Source: an uncultured Poribacteria bacterium
Lineage (GTDB): Bacteria > Poribacteria > WGA-4E > WGA-3G
Assembly (NCBI GenBank): GCA_951828515.1
Contig: OX639992.1
Span: 1,288,439 to 1,352,438, forward strand
DNA length: 64,000 nt
Direction: 5' to 3'
Shown: piece by piece, positions 6,736 to 15,825 of the stretch
Numbering within the stretch: the stretch's first letter is position 1
Layout: every line of letters begins with the position of its first letter
Position numbers and translations under genes: made by a program
The notes under the pieces: generated by a model
Database searches by the model: none
Told to the model about the DNA's origin: nothing
Seen by the model: the letters and a program-made list of their open reading frames with translations, nothing else

Positions 6736-9609
6736 TTAAAACGAGTCAGCTATATCCATTTGTTCATCAAGCGAGATGTGGAACATGCCGTGGTCGCGGG
6801 TTCCGACGTACAGTCGGTCGTTACTGATAACGAGAGACATAATAAGACTATTGGGGACATCTGCGGAAAGCAGTTCCCATTTGCCGTGAGTATCTAAGCG
6901 GTAGGCACCGGTATCGCCGACACCGTAGATTGTCGTACCGTCTGCGGCGAATTTGTCTATGACGATACGTATCCGGTTTTTATCGGTGATGACCCGCCAG
7001 TGTTCTCCAGTTCGGGAGGTCAAGACCCCTTTGTCGGTTGCGACACAAACGGTTGAACCTGCGAAGGTAATCTCCCTGAAATACGCGAAATGGATCGGCA
7101 GCGTTGGCGTGATGTCTTTCCAACTATCTCCGCCGTCAAGGGATTGCAACAATTTTCCGTCCCCATTACCGACATAGACAGTTTTCCCAGAAACAGCTAC
7201 TACAGAGTGGAAATTGACGCGGACTAACCCTGTGTCTGTCCATTCGGGACTGCCGAGTTTCCATTTGAAAAGATGGTTCTTGTATTCAACGTAAAATGTT
7301 CCACGACCGACGGCGAAGGCACTGATCCACGTGCGTTTCTTTCTCAGTAGCCGCAACATATAAGTTGCGGCATCCGCTTTGTCTGGTGCTGGCTCGGTTT
7401 CAAAGGTGGGAACACCGTGGATGGGGATGAATTTCTCGCCCGCAGGGGATATGCGGAAGATACTCGGTTTATTCTCCTTAATTGAAATGGCGTAGAGGGC
7501 GTTATCAGCGATTGTTAGTTTTAGGTTTGCATAAAAATCGGTATCCAATTTGGGTGTGTGCTCGTGGATATCAAAGCGAATACTGCGCCAAGTTTCACCC
7601 CCATCAGTTGACTGAACAATGTCCCCACCGATACGCATATATAGTTTGTGATTTAGGGCAATCAAGTCGTACATTGCAGGTCCTGTCATTCCGTCAACAT
7701 AAGGGTGCCATGACTGACCGGCATCGGTTGTGCGACTGATCCCGAATGCATCGGCTTTGTAAAATGTACTCTCATCAATAGCCACTGCTGGAAATCTCGG
7801 TGTCAGAATTGAACTAATGTTAGATCTGAGGGAGGTCCAGGTTTTCCCACCATCAATGGATCGAAACTCGGTTACGCCAAGGACGAAGAGCGTCTTCCGT
7901 ACAGCCAAAACCTGTATAGCAGAGTCAAAGTGCATGATTTGAGATTCATCGGTAGGTGTTATTTCAGTCCATGAATCTCCAAAATCTTCGGAGTGGAAGA
8001 TTCTTTTGGGTACGTAGTCACTGACATTTTTTGATGTACGATTTTCCAATAAAATAATGTCACGCGCTATTCCGACATAGAGGTTGTTTTCGTCGACGGT
8101 TAAGACGTAAACAGCCCCAGGTATATCGGTGAGGACTTGTCGCCAGTTGCTTGAATCAAGGCGATAAAGTCCTTGGTTTGTGCCAGCGAATAGGGTGTTT
8201 CCGATTGCAACGACTGTATAAATCCGTCTCTCTGTCAATCCGTTGTTTAGAGGGGTCCAGTGCTGACCAGCATCGGTAGATCGGAAGATCCCTTTCTCTC
8301 TAAGTGCAAGATACAGGATTATACCAACTTGTGGACTGTGTTTTTGGATTGCCTCCGTGACGATGAGACCACTGGCGACACCTTTGGGACGCTGTCCAAG
8401 GGGATTCCACGTTTCACCTACATTGTCTGAAGCGAACACCTTATCAGCGGAGACAGTATAAAGGATACCTTGGTGTTCTGTCATAGGCACTTGGTACTGT
8501 CCGCTGGGGATATCGGCGTTAATAAGTACCCATGTTGCGTCAGGTGTCAATTTATAGATTCCTGTTTTTGCGGCAGCGTAGATTGTTCCGTCAGCCGCTT
8601 CAAAGATGTTAGAAACGATACTGCCTTTCGGTCCGATTGACTGTGTCCACTGTGAATTGGAAAACTGATCTGCCTCGTCGTCTGATGTGTTCGTTGTGAG
8701 GGTAGTCTGTGAGGTTTGTATGCCGGCACCGCTGTTTTTACCGGGGATAATTGTTCTACCGATCTGATTCCGTACTGCAGGTTTTGCGACAATCTCAAGG
8801 TAGATAGGTTCATCAACGAGTTCAATGGTAGGTTCAGATTGTGCGTCGAAACTGTATGGCTGCTGAAACCGGAGGAGGTATTGACCACCGATGCCTAAGA
8901 GTATCACTAAGACGACCGAGGCACCGAGAGCTGCCAAAGGGAGTAAGGGTTTCTTATCCGGTGGCGTTGACGTTGGTTTCAGGTCGGCAATCTGTCGCAT
9001 GACGTTCTCAATGAGAGTGTCAGACAATTGCACACCGTTAAGGGTTTCTCGGACCAATGCTTCTTCTTTTTGTAGACGTTTGCGTGCCCGGTGGAGTCGG
9101 CTTTTAATTGTGTTCACCGACACGCCTAAAAATTTGCCGATCTCTTTGGTCGTCATTTCACCGAGGTAGTAGAGTGTCACGACGGTGCGTTCACTCTCTG
9201 GGAGTTTCTCCAGAAGCATCTTGACAAGATTCTGGCGACGATTGGCGGTTTCAGTTTCCGTATGATGCAAGTGGGAAGCCTCTTGTATCTCTTTTGGAAG
9301 TGTATCCTCTAAGGATTGCATATTCAATCTGCCCATTTTAACTTTATTCCGCTTTATCCAATTAGTGCAGAGCCGGTTGGCGATGACATAAAGCCATCCA
9401 GAAAATCGGTTTGGATCCTTTAATGTCCCAAGTTTTTTATAGACTTGGATAAAGGTGTCTTGGGTAATTTCTTCGGCAATTTGGAAATCCCCAATTTTCC
9501 GGCATATTAAGGCATGAACGCCCTTTTGGTGCTTCCGCATTAATGTACTGAATGCTTCATCGTCGCCCGACAAAATTCTGCAAATCAGTCGCACATCGTT
9601 ATCTACCAT
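6736..9609 (-). CDS. ECF sigma factor fused through a transmembrane helix to a BNR/Ycf48-like beta-propeller
   Basis: 957 residues in one uninterrupted frame. Residues 1-95 are sigma region 2 (AEEITQDTFIQVYKKL, RFSGWLYVIANRLCTNWI); about 130-182 are region 4 with the HTH (MTTKEIGKFLGVSVNTIKSR). A linker (183-220) leads to one hydrophobic helix at about 222-247 (LLPLAALGASVVLVILLGIG). From about 320 to the end come repeated Asp-box-like blades such as SDNVGETW, STDAGQHW, SIDGGKTW, TTDAGQSW, STDGGETW and SLDGGDSW. Topology implies sigma inside and propeller outside the cytoplasmic membrane. Sigma factors with C-terminal membrane and propeller extensions are known from planctomycetes; a signalling role, perhaps with regulated release, is inference. 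It is preceded by a predicted ECF promoter and a direct repeat. Confidence 0.88.
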   Translation of the reverse strand: MVDNDVRLICRILSGDDEAFSTLMRKHQKGVHALICRKIGDFQIAEEITQDTFIQVYKKLGTLKDPNRFSGWLYVIANRLCTNWIKRNKVKMGRLNMQSLEDTLPKEIQEASHLHHTETETANRRQNLVKMLLEKLPESERTVVTLYYLGEMTTKEIGKFLGVSVNTIKSRLHRARKRLQKEEALVRETLNGVQLSDTLIENVMRQIADLKPTSTPPDKKPLLPLAALGASVVLVILLGIGGQYLLRFQQPYSFDAQSEPTIELVDEPIYLEIVAKPAVRNQIGRTIIPGKNSGAGIQTSQTTLTTNTSDDEADQFSNSQWTQSIGPKGSIVSNIFEAADGTIYAAAKTGIYKLTPDATWVLINADIPSGQYQVPMTEHQGILYTVSADKVFASDNVGETWNPLGQRPKGVASGLIVTEAIQKHSPQVGIILYLALREKGIFRSTDAGQHWTPLNNGLTERRIYTVVAIGNTLFAGTNQGLYRLDSSNWRQVLTDIPGAVYVLTVDENNLYVGIARDIILLENRTSKNVSDYVPKRIFHSEDFGDSWTEITPTDESQIMHFDSAIQVLAVRKTLFVLGVTEFRSIDGGKTWTSLRSNISSILTPRFPAVAIDESTFYKADAFGISRTTDAGQSWHPYVDGMTGPAMYDLIALNHKLYMRIGGDIVQSTDGGETWRSIRFDIHEHTPKLDTDFYANLKLTIADNALYAISIKENKPSIFRISPAGEKFIPIHGVPTFETEPAPDKADAATYMLRLLRKKRTWISAFAVGRGTFYVEYKNHLFKWKLGSPEWTDTGLVRVNFHSVVAVSGKTVYVGNGDGKLLQSLDGGDSWKDITPTLPIHFAYFREITFAGSTVCVATDKGVLTSRTGEHWRVITDKNRIRIVIDKFAADGTTIYGVGDTGAYRLDTHGKWELLSADVPNSLIMSLVISNDRLYVGTRDHGMFHISLDEQMDIADSF

Positions 9610-9625
9610 CAGAATTCTCCAAAGT

Positions 9626-9655
9626 CTTGGTTAATGTATCATTCCCTTGGTTAAT
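9626..9655 (-). promoter_or_regulatory. Direct repeat of CTTGGTTAAT, possible operator
   Basis: Two perfect 10-bp copies, 9626-9635 and 9646-9655, with starts 20 bp apart (about two helical turns). They lie 17-46 bp upstream of the sigma-propeller start codon and inside its predicted 5' untranslated region. Spacing and position suit a dimeric DNA-binding regulator; no such regulator is identified here. The paralogous sigma gene at 24905 shares the ribosome-site context (GGAG.ATTCTGATG) but not this repeat. Confidence 0.4.
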
Positions 9656-9700
9656 TAACGATCTTCGTTAAAAGTTTAATGGAATTACACTATCCATTTT

Positions 9701-9740
9701 AATTAAAAGACACAGTTTATTGTGGAAAGGGTGCATTTAT
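9701..9740 (-). promoter_or_regulatory. Predicted ECF-sigma promoter (element A) for the sigma-propeller gene
   Basis: Read on the minus strand: ATGCACCCTTT, 17 nt between GCACCC and GTCTTT, then TTAATTA. This resembles ECF promoters (AAC/ACC-type -35 followed by T-tract, and a GTC-type -10). The GTC lies about 100 bp upstream of the start codon at 9609. Three more copies are at 12400-12437, 31931-31976 and 41696-41735. Autoregulation of the sigma gene is inferred from position. Confidence 0.5.
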
Positions 9741-10048
9741 ACGAAAAATTTCTGAAAAATCGATTTTTTTGTATTGGGGACTTACGCGAAATAAAAGAAA
9801 AAGAGTATATTTTGCTGAAAAGTCGTCATTTTGTTTCATTTAACCCGCCAAATCCCCTTATCAGGGACTTAACGGGAAATGTGTACGTCATAATTTTTTT
9901 ACAGATTTGACGACTCGTTTAGGAAAAATATTTTACGGAGAACCCACGGTGTGTGCCTATTGCTTTTAATTGTAGCATAAAATGCATTTGTTATTTGAGG
10001 CTTTCTTGTTCATATAGTAAAGTCCACAATTAATTATATCTAAAGATT

Positions 10049-10069
10049 GGCGAGGATACAATCCTTGCC
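10049..10069. repeat. Palindromic hairpin GGCGAGGAT/ATCCTTGCC
   Basis: Nine-base stem with a 3-nt ACA loop and one G-T pair, 25 bp past the 3' end of the ABC transporter gene. A related hairpin (GGCGAGGTT, loop ACT, AACATCGCC) lies at 24819-24839, so this is an interspersed REP-like family rather than only a terminator. There is no following T run. Confidence 0.5.
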
Positions 10070-10094
10070 AGTGATCCTAAAATCTACCATAGAT

Positions 10095-11903
10095 TCACTC
10101 CCAAGTCGCATCCTGCATCAAACTGGCTTGAAGATTGAAGAGTTGTGCGTAAAGTCCGCCAGTTTTCATCAACTGCTCATGCTCACCTTGTTCTATGATC
10201 TTGCCATCGTCTAAAACAATAATCCAATCGGCGTTGATAGTTGCCGCTAATCGGTGCGTAATGAAAAGCGTCGTCACGTCAGACATCATTTCCTTTAGTT
10301 TCATGAATAATTCATATTCTGCTCTCGGATCAAGCGCAGCCGAGGGTTCGTCGAGCATGAAGAAACTCCCCTGCTTTGCCAATGCCCTGGCGAGTCCAAC
10401 TTTTTTCCATTGTCCGCCGGAAAGCTCGGTGCCACCGAACTCTTTCGATAAAATCTCAGAAAGCATATTCGCATCTATTTCCGCGGATGGCGCAAAACCT
10501 GCCTCGTCCAAAACTCGCACGACATCCCTATCAGATCCTTGACCGAGTAGCACATTCTCAGCAAGTGTCAAGGCGTACTGGCTCGAATCTTGAAATAAGA
10601 CTTTCGTATGTCTGAACCATTCTGATGTGTTAGTAGAAGAAAGCGGAACCTCATTAACGAGAATTTGCCCTTCCGTTGGTGGATATAATCCGATAGCCAT
10701 CTTCGCGATTGTGCTTTTACCTGCAGCATTCTCACCAACAAGCGCCGTCATCTTGCCCGGCTGCAACTCCAGGTTGACATCTTTCACAGCGAACGCATCC
10801 GATCCGGGATACTTAAACGAAACCCCCTCAAAAGTAATCGTCGGTAGCTTTCCGTTCTTGAGCAGATTGGGCATTTGTGGGGCACTACTTTCGCTTTCTT
10901 CCGCCGGGACTTCCATCTTCAGCACCCTTCGGATGCTTAATACATACAACCCATGCTCGAACAGCGAGGAAGCCCCCACAAAAACCTGATACGAAACGCC
11001 CTGTGTTCGGGTAACCGTCTGAATGTACATCGCTACCATACCGACGGTCACCGCGCCAGCCTCAATAGATCGCACGGTCATGAACAACACAAGCACAAAA
11101 CCCGCTGCCATACACAACCCACCTACAATTTGATAAACCATTCGCTTAAGACTTTGGCGACGCTCCGCGGTGAACCAAGTCCTAAAAATTTGACTATATT
11201 TGTCAAAAAGCCAATGCATCGCATTCCAAATACGGAGTTCTCTACAGGTTGTTCTACCCGACCAGATCCCTGATAAAAAACCCATCTTTCTCCGGAGGAT
11301 TGACAATCTCTCGGTCAATTCCCAACTCTGTTTGATAATGCGTTGATCTAAAAGGATATATGGAAGTATAATCGTAACGACAGCTACCGCTAACCAAGGG
11401 CTTAACTGACTCAGTAGCCAGAACATCGACGCAAACATGACTAAATTGCTGCCTAAACGGACAGTCGCCGTAAAGATCTGTGGAATCCGGTCTTTTGTGC
11501 CGTTAGCCATCTCCAAATTATTATAAATCTTCTCGGATTCAAGCGAAATATAGGGCAACTTTGAGGTTTTTTCCATCAGATCCATCGTAATATCATTCAG
11601 GAGATGGTTCGACAGAACACCGCCAAGCCAATCCCGCAGCGGCGTAATAATCCGATCCGCCGCGAAGATACCGCCTTGAAGCGCAAACACAAGACCTACT
11701 TCGCCAAGCGTCGCTGTTCCTTGAATATAGTCAAGCGATAGGTCAACAACTTTACTAAAAATATAAAGACTCGCAACCGGTTCAAGGCTTGAAATCAGAG
11801 CCATTAAGATCGTAGATACAGCCAAGAGAAAATGTCTGCGCAACACTATCCCTAATACCCAGAAAATCGCCATGAGTCGATGAAAGACATTGTTCCTTTC
11901 CAT
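10095..11903 (-). CDS. ABC transporter, fused permease and ATPase (exporter half-transporter)
   Basis: 602 residues. The N-terminal 300 residues carry about six hydrophobic segments (HFLLAVSTILMALISSL, LAVAVVTIILPYILL, IVGGLCMAAGFVLVLFM). The C-terminal half is a complete nucleotide-binding domain: Walker A GENAAGKST, Q-loop LFQDSS, signature LSGGQWKKVGLARAL, Walker B FFMLDEPSAALD and H-loop THR. This is the MsbA/HlyB-type exporter layout, acting as a dimer in the inner membrane; cargo unknown (lipid, peptide and drug exporters all look alike). The start at 11903 (MERNNVF) has AAGGAGAA upstream; a Met 14 codons earlier is possible. It stands alone, with no accessory protein nearby. Confidence 0.9.
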   Translation of the reverse strand: MERNNVFHRLMAIFWVLGIVLRRHFLLAVSTILMALISSLEPVASLYIFSKVVDLSLDYIQGTATLGEVGLVFALQGGIFAADRIITPLRDWLGGVLSNHLLNDITMDLMEKTSKLPYISLESEKIYNNLEMANGTKDRIPQIFTATVRLGSNLVMFASMFWLLSQLSPWLAVAVVTIILPYILLDQRIIKQSWELTERLSILRRKMGFLSGIWSGRTTCRELRIWNAMHWLFDKYSQIFRTWFTAERRQSLKRMVYQIVGGLCMAAGFVLVLFMTVRSIEAGAVTVGMVAMYIQTVTRTQGVSYQVFVGASSLFEHGLYVLSIRRVLKMEVPAEESESSAPQMPNLLKNGKLPTITFEGVSFKYPGSDAFAVKDVNLELQPGKMTALVGENAAGKSTIAKMAIGLYPPTEGQILVNEVPLSSTNTSEWFRHTKVLFQDSSQYALTLAENVLLGQGSDRDVVRVLDEAGFAPSAEIDANMLSEILSKEFGGTELSGGQWKKVGLARALAKQGSFFMLDEPSAALDPRAEYELFMKLKEMMSDVTTLFITHRLAATINADWIIVLDDGKIIEQGEHEQLMKTGGLYAQLFNLQASLMQDATWE

Positions 11904-12399
11904 GGATACGTTCTCCTTCTTTTTAGATAGATTGATACCTACCAAACGCCGTTGCTGTTTCCAAAAAATTGTGTTTTAAAAGCCAGAGGTTGTGCCAATT
12001 TACCTCCCGAGGCTTTTCATCTTGAACTCCATCAAGAACTTCATCAATACACAACGTCTCATCTTCACGAAAAAAAGATTGCATTCGCAATCGATTTACT
12101 GCAAAACCAGCCTGATCCCATCGGAGGGTATCCTAATCGGTTTTCCAAGAAGAAGTGAGGTCTGAGATTAGCATGTGAGACACCTCGCCATATTTTTGCT
12201 TGTGGATATCAGAGTGAAAGGTTATAGTAGATAGGTAAGAAGATCCCTGCCACGAATGCATTATCAGCATACCCCTAACCGAGGCATGAGAAAGTTAGGA
12301 AGGGGCGGGGAGGGTGCCGGGCGATTACGGAGCCTCCCCATAAGTCAATGTGTTTGTTGGTTCATAGCTGTTAAATATGGTATTGCGCGCCGTTTTTAT

Positions 12400-12437
12400 A
12401 ATTAAAGACACATTTTATATCCGAAAGGGTGCATAAT
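12400..12437 (-). promoter_or_regulatory. Predicted ECF-sigma promoter (element B), no clear target
   Basis: Minus-strand reading: TTATGCACCCTTTCGG, 17 nt from GCACCC to GTCTTT, then AATTATAAAAA. It matches element A almost base for base at the conserved positions. The next minus-strand start codon is the ABC transporter at 11903, about 500 bp downstream, too far for a confident assignment. It may serve that gene with a long leader or be an orphan. Confidence 0.4.
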
Positions 12438-12446
12438 GAAGAGAAT

Positions 12447-12512
12447 GGGTTGTCAGCGGTCGGCAAGTTGTCAGTAAGATCGCGACCGGGAGGTCGCTCC
12501 TATATAGAAGGG
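12447..12512. repeat. GTCAGCGGTCGG repeat followed by GCGACC/GGTCGC hairpin
   Basis: Bases 12450-12475 (TTGTCAGCGGTCGGCAAGTT) belong to the interspersed CAGTCAGCAG-like family. Immediately after, GCGACC (12482-12487), loop GGGA and GGTCGC (12492-12497), then TCCTAT, is one of five hairpins of a REP-like family (others at 14662, 55588, 63349 and the related 14803). Confidence 0.5.
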
Positions 12513-12921
12513 AGATGACGCGTCAGCGTATAACGCTACCTGGTCCCCGCGCGGGAATGAACTCATTTACAGTAAGTGAGTCGATGATTTCAGACAATAA
12601 TATTCAACATCGGATTAACGCGACGATGTGTCGTTTGATGATTATACCGGATCACAAGATACACACAGCCTTCGTCATTGGACCGAAACTGTCCTCTTTT
12701 TCCAAAATTGACAAAGTGCGCGTGCTGACAAACGAGCATCAGGTTGCTGCCAACCAATACGATGTTTTCGCGGAGGTCCCCAACTGCGATCCCCGTGGGT
12801 TCTCGACCTGTCCTGCCTTCAAAGGTTTTCACAGGATTGCAACACCGATTTGGACATAGCAGCGAACAAAAAATCGAGTCGACGAACCCGGTGCCCGTTG
12901 TATCCCTTTAACAGTGCGTTA

Positions 12922-14544
12922 TCATTTTCCCGCTAACCCAGCCGCGTGCCTTCCGGCAGCTGGGTCTCCAGCAGCATAGAACGTTCCACTATCTTTGTCA
13001 ATATGGAGCATGGAAGGCGCAGCAATAGCACCCCCCTGCGCCCTAAGTTGATGACCACGATCAGCAAGTGCCTGCCGAACGCTCTCACTCACACTATCGT
13101 TGATAGTCAACGAGCCTGCTTGTCCAAATGTTTGCGCACGGTTCGGATTCGGGTCAAACGAATCTTCGTGATGTGCAGTGGCGAAACGCGGTGCTGTGAC
13201 AGCGGCTTCTGGTAGCATATCGAACTCAATGAAATCAAGCAGTAAATTCATTGCCGCTTGATCTTGCAGATCACCACCGGCAACACTGATCGCTAAAATC
13301 GGGGCACCGTCTTTGAGAACGAGTGTTGGGGTGAGCGTGATTCTTGGACGCTTTCCGGGCTGGATACAGTTCGGATGCCCTGGTGTTGTATTGAGACTGC
13401 GTAAACGGTTGCCGTAACTGACACCTGTGGGACCGACCATACCTCCCGCGTGATAGACGTTAGCACTCGGTGTCGCAGAGACGACATTCCCCCACCGGTC
13501 GGCGACGGTACAGGTCGTCGTTCCACCGACTCCGGGTCGAAATACACCATCCGCCTTTAGCGACTTCATGGTATCTACATCACCGGGTCTCACTTCATGA
13601 GATGCTTTTTGCATATCAATTAGCGGTCGGCGGATCTCAGTGTAGGCATCCGAAAGCAATGCGGACATTGGGACATCTACAAATTCTGGGTCGCCGTAGT
13701 AGGCATCGCGGTCAGCCATCGCTAATTTGAGTGCTTCTGTGACGACATGCACGTAATCTGCCGAGCAGTTGCCCATCGCTTTGAGATCGAAGCCTTCCAG
13801 TAGGCGCAGTGCCTGACAGAGATAAGGACCTTGTGTCCACGGACCGCACTTGTATACTGTATACCCTCGATATTCCACCGATACGGGATTTTCAACAAGT
13901 GTAACATGGGCAGCGAGGTCTGCCTTACGGAGAAATCCGCCCTTGTCAATGTAAAAACCTTCTAACGCATCGGCAATGTCGCTTTTAGCACCGTTCCGTC
14001 CGTAGAAACGATCGCTTGCGGCTTGGATTTTTTCCTCACGGCTCCCGGACGTTTTCTGTTCCGACTCCATCATCCGACGCAAGGTAACCGCCAAATCAGG
14101 ATGCCAATCTGCCTCGCCAGCATCCAGCAGTGCCAGTGTGGGTGATACGATCTCCTCAAACGTCTTCGTGCCATACAACTTGAGTGTGGTCGTGCAGAGA
14201 TCCACAACCGACGGGACGGGTGCCATTTTAATGTCGCCGTTTGGGATCCCGTTTTCCATGTACCAATCAATAGCATCTTGAGAAAGCGGCGCACGTCCCT
14301 GCCCGGAGAGCGATTTCACTTCCTGTTTTTCCGAGTCAAAGATAAGGAGCGGCACCTCACCGCCAATGGAACAGGCACCGTGGTCTGTAACATTAAGCGC
14401 AAGAATCGTTCCCGCCGCGGCATCTGCGGCATTTCCGCCTGCTTCCAGAATCTCGATTCCTGCTGCGACTGCTTTCGCGCCACCCGCAGCAACAACGCCA
14501 GTTTTACTAACGGCTTTCCAACTGATTTCTTGAGTGTTCGGCAT
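12922..14544 (-). CDS. ggt: Gamma-glutamyltransferase family protein
   Basis: 540 residues, the full length of the family proenzyme. It belongs to the Ntn-hydrolases: autocleavage occurs before a Thr, here in GVGGTTTCTVADRWGN (about 350-365), which yields the catalytic small subunit. Other family marks are GVVAAGGAKAVAAGIEILEAGGNAADAA at the N-terminus, DHGACSIGGEVPLLIF, WTQGPYLCQALRLLEG and SVAGGDLQDQAAMNLLL near the C-terminus. No signal peptide is seen, so it may be cytoplasmic, unlike periplasmic E. coli Ggt. Glutathione or other gamma-glutamyl compounds are the likely donors; many environmental members are acylases or general hydrolases. It is a lone gene. Confidence 0.88.
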   Translation of the reverse strand: MPNTQEISWKAVSKTGVVAAGGAKAVAAGIEILEAGGNAADAAAGTILALNVTDHGACSIGGEVPLLIFDSEKQEVKSLSGQGRAPLSQDAIDWYMENGIPNGDIKMAPVPSVVDLCTTTLKLYGTKTFEEIVSPTLALLDAGEADWHPDLAVTLRRMMESEQKTSGSREEKIQAASDRFYGRNGAKSDIADALEGFYIDKGGFLRKADLAAHVTLVENPVSVEYRGYTVYKCGPWTQGPYLCQALRLLEGFDLKAMGNCSADYVHVVTEALKLAMADRDAYYGDPEFVDVPMSALLSDAYTEIRRPLIDMQKASHEVRPGDVDTMKSLKADGVFRPGVGGTTTCTVADRWGNVVSATPSANVYHAGGMVGPTGVSYGNRLRSLNTTPGHPNCIQPGKRPRITLTPTLVLKDGAPILAISVAGGDLQDQAAMNLLLDFIEFDMLPEAAVTAPRFATAHHEDSFDPNPNRAQTFGQAGSLTINDSVSESVRQALADRGHQLRAQGGAIAAPSMLHIDKDSGTFYAAGDPAAGRHAAGLAGK

Positions 14545-14661
14545 CGGTTTCTCCCTTGCTTAAGCGTCAGAGATAGTTCTAAATTTCCTGCTTTGCATGA
14601 GAGCATAGCATAAAAATTCATCTTGTGCAATGCCTAAAATCAAAGAACTGTTCAACTCTCC

Positions 14662-14686
14662 TGTAGAAGCGATCTCCTGATCGCGA
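14662..14686. repeat. REP-like hairpin CGATC/GATCG
   Basis: TGTAGAAG, CGATC, loop TCCT, GATCG, CGAT. In reverse complement it reads ATCGCGATC ... GATCGCTTCTACA, the same plan as the elements at 12482 and 55588 (GCGA-stem ending in CTCCTACA). A short palindromic interspersed repeat. Confidence 0.5.
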
Positions 14687-14802
14687 TACCGAGTACTACA
14701 CTTGAATAATGAGCAGAATTAGGGTAAAATACTCATATGGTAAATTGTGAAAATACATAGACATTTCGATGGGATACACTCGAAAATACCCATCTTTCGG
14801 TA

Positions 14803-14821
14803 GGTACGGTTTCCAAACCGC
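14803..14821. repeat. REP-like hairpin CGGTTT/AAACCG
   Basis: GGTA, CGGTTT (14807-14812), loop CC, AAACCG (14815-14820). A perfect 6-bp stem preceded by GTAGGT. It resembles REP-type elements with the pattern GTAGGTGCGGTTTCC. Confidence 0.45.
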
Positions 14822-14894
14822 GATAGTGCAAAAGATCCAAGTCATTCTAAAATCAACCAGAGTCAGTAAAAAATGTTAGAGGGAATAGAAAACC

Positions 14895-15767
14895 GTGATA
14901 AAAATAATATCTCACAATCATGCCAGCGAGCTGATTTCACTTTCGGGTGCCTATCTGGAACAGAATGAGAGTGAAAACAACCTGCCTCTTGGTTTAGCCT
15001 ATAGACTGGCTGAAGATCCATACTATTACGGATCCGAATTGCCGCTGCTATTGAGTATTTTGGAGCAGGGAAGAGTCGTCGGTGTTTCACTAATGACACC
15101 ACCCAAGAGAATCATCTTAAGCAGAATTAACGCGAACATCCAAGCCACTATCTTTCACCTTGTGGATCACCTCCGTGAAATTGATATCCAGATACCGGGA
15201 GTCGTTGGACCAGAGGCAGAAGCCCAAGCCTTTTCTGAGTGTTGGGTTGAAGGCATGCTTGATGTATCAGCCAGCATAGACAAGCGAATGCGTGTATTTG
15301 AAGCGAGAAGCGTCACAAATCTATCACATTCGCCGGGGAAGTTGCGTTTCGCTCGTCCCGATGACCATCCACTCATGGCGCAATGGATTTCCGCCCTCTC
15401 GGAAGCAATAGGTGAACCTACCGGTTTTGACGGTGCTAAAAGTCGCGCAGAGAAACTCATCACGGATCAGCAACTATACATTTGGGATAACAACGGCCCA
15501 GTGTCTATTACTGGCATATCCCGTCCAATGAAAAATGGTGCAACTATCGGTGTCGTGTACACACCACCTAAGCACCGCAATAAAGGATATGCGACTTCGT
15601 CTGTTTTATTATTGACAAAGAAACTACTTTCGGATGGCTATTCATTTTGCAGCCTATATACCGATTTGTCAAATCCAACCTCTAACAGCATCTACACCAA
15701 AATTGGTTATGTGCCTGTAGGGGATGCGTTGGCATTTGATTTTGTAGCCAAGAAACCACGTTTTTGA
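14895..15767 (+). CDS. GNAT-like acetyltransferase, paralogue 1
   Basis: 290 residues with a GNAT domain in the C-terminal half: TIGVVYTPPKHRNKGYATSS (strand, R/H-x-x-G-Y/F-A CoA loop) followed by CSLYTDLSNPTSNSIYTKIGYVPVGD, the hallmark of predicted acetyltransferases of the FR47/ZK-type group. The N-terminal 140 residues (SGAYLEQNESENNLPLGL ...) are a family-specific domain. A close paralogue lies at 30716-31597, with identical 27-nt stretches in the 3' part, so a fairly recent duplication is likely. GTG start at 14895. Substrate unknown. Confidence 0.75.
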   Translation: MIKIISHNHASELISLSGAYLEQNESENNLPLGLAYRLAEDPYYYGSELPLLLSILEQGRVVGVSLMTPPKRIILSRINANIQATIFHLVDHLREIDIQIPGVVGPEAEAQAFSECWVEGMLDVSASIDKRMRVFEARSVTNLSHSPGKLRFARPDDHPLMAQWISALSEAIGEPTGFDGAKSRAEKLITDQQLYIWDNNGPVSITGISRPMKNGATIGVVYTPPKHRNKGYATSSVLLLTKKLLSDGYSFCSLYTDLSNPTSNSIYTKIGYVPVGDALAFDFVAKKPRF

Positions 15768-15825
15768 CATAGCCCCATCGGGGCGATAAGTGATAATTTA
15801 GGTTAGAAATCTTAGAAAGGAAAAT

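Larger units (their letters stand above)
9610..10094. other. Intergenic region upstream of sigma-propeller gene
   Basis: 485 bp, AT-rich. It holds the direct repeat at 9626-9655, the ECF-type promoter element at 9701-9740 and, near the other end, a 9-bp stem hairpin at 10049-10069. A 62-codon plus-strand frame at 9722-9910 starts inside the promoter element, has no ribosome site and no recognisable features, so it was not called as a gene. Both flanking genes are on the minus strand, so the region serves as 5' control region for the sigma gene and 3' region for the ABC transporter. Confidence 0.5.
11904..12921. other. Long intergenic region without a confident gene
   Basis: About 1.0 kb between two minus-strand genes. 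It holds the ECF-type element at 12400-12437 and a repeat/hairpin cluster at 12447-12512. Two overlapping frames, 12515-12859 plus (114 codons) and 12590-12832 minus (80 codons), have neither ribosome sites nor recognisable motifs. The minus frame reads as beta-strand-like (ENIVLVGSNLMLVC), so it might be the remnant of a decayed gene whose promoter is the element at 12400, but this is a guess. Confidence 0.4.
14545..14894. other. Divergent intergenic region with two hairpins
   Basis: 350 bp between the gamma-glutamyltransferase (minus) and a GNAT (plus). It contains the hairpins at 14662-14686 and 14803-14821 described separately. No gene or convincing promoter was found; the GNAT start at 14895 has only a moderate GAGGGA site. 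Confidence 0.45.

Noticed and set aside
9722..9910. 62-codon plus-strand frame
   Set aside because: It starts inside the predicted ECF promoter, has no ribosome site and no similarity-like features.
12515..12859. 114-codon plus-strand frame and 80-codon minus-strand frame on the same DNA
   Set aside because: Neither has a ribosome site or a recognisable motif; at most the minus frame is a decayed gene remnant, so it is mentioned only in the region note.
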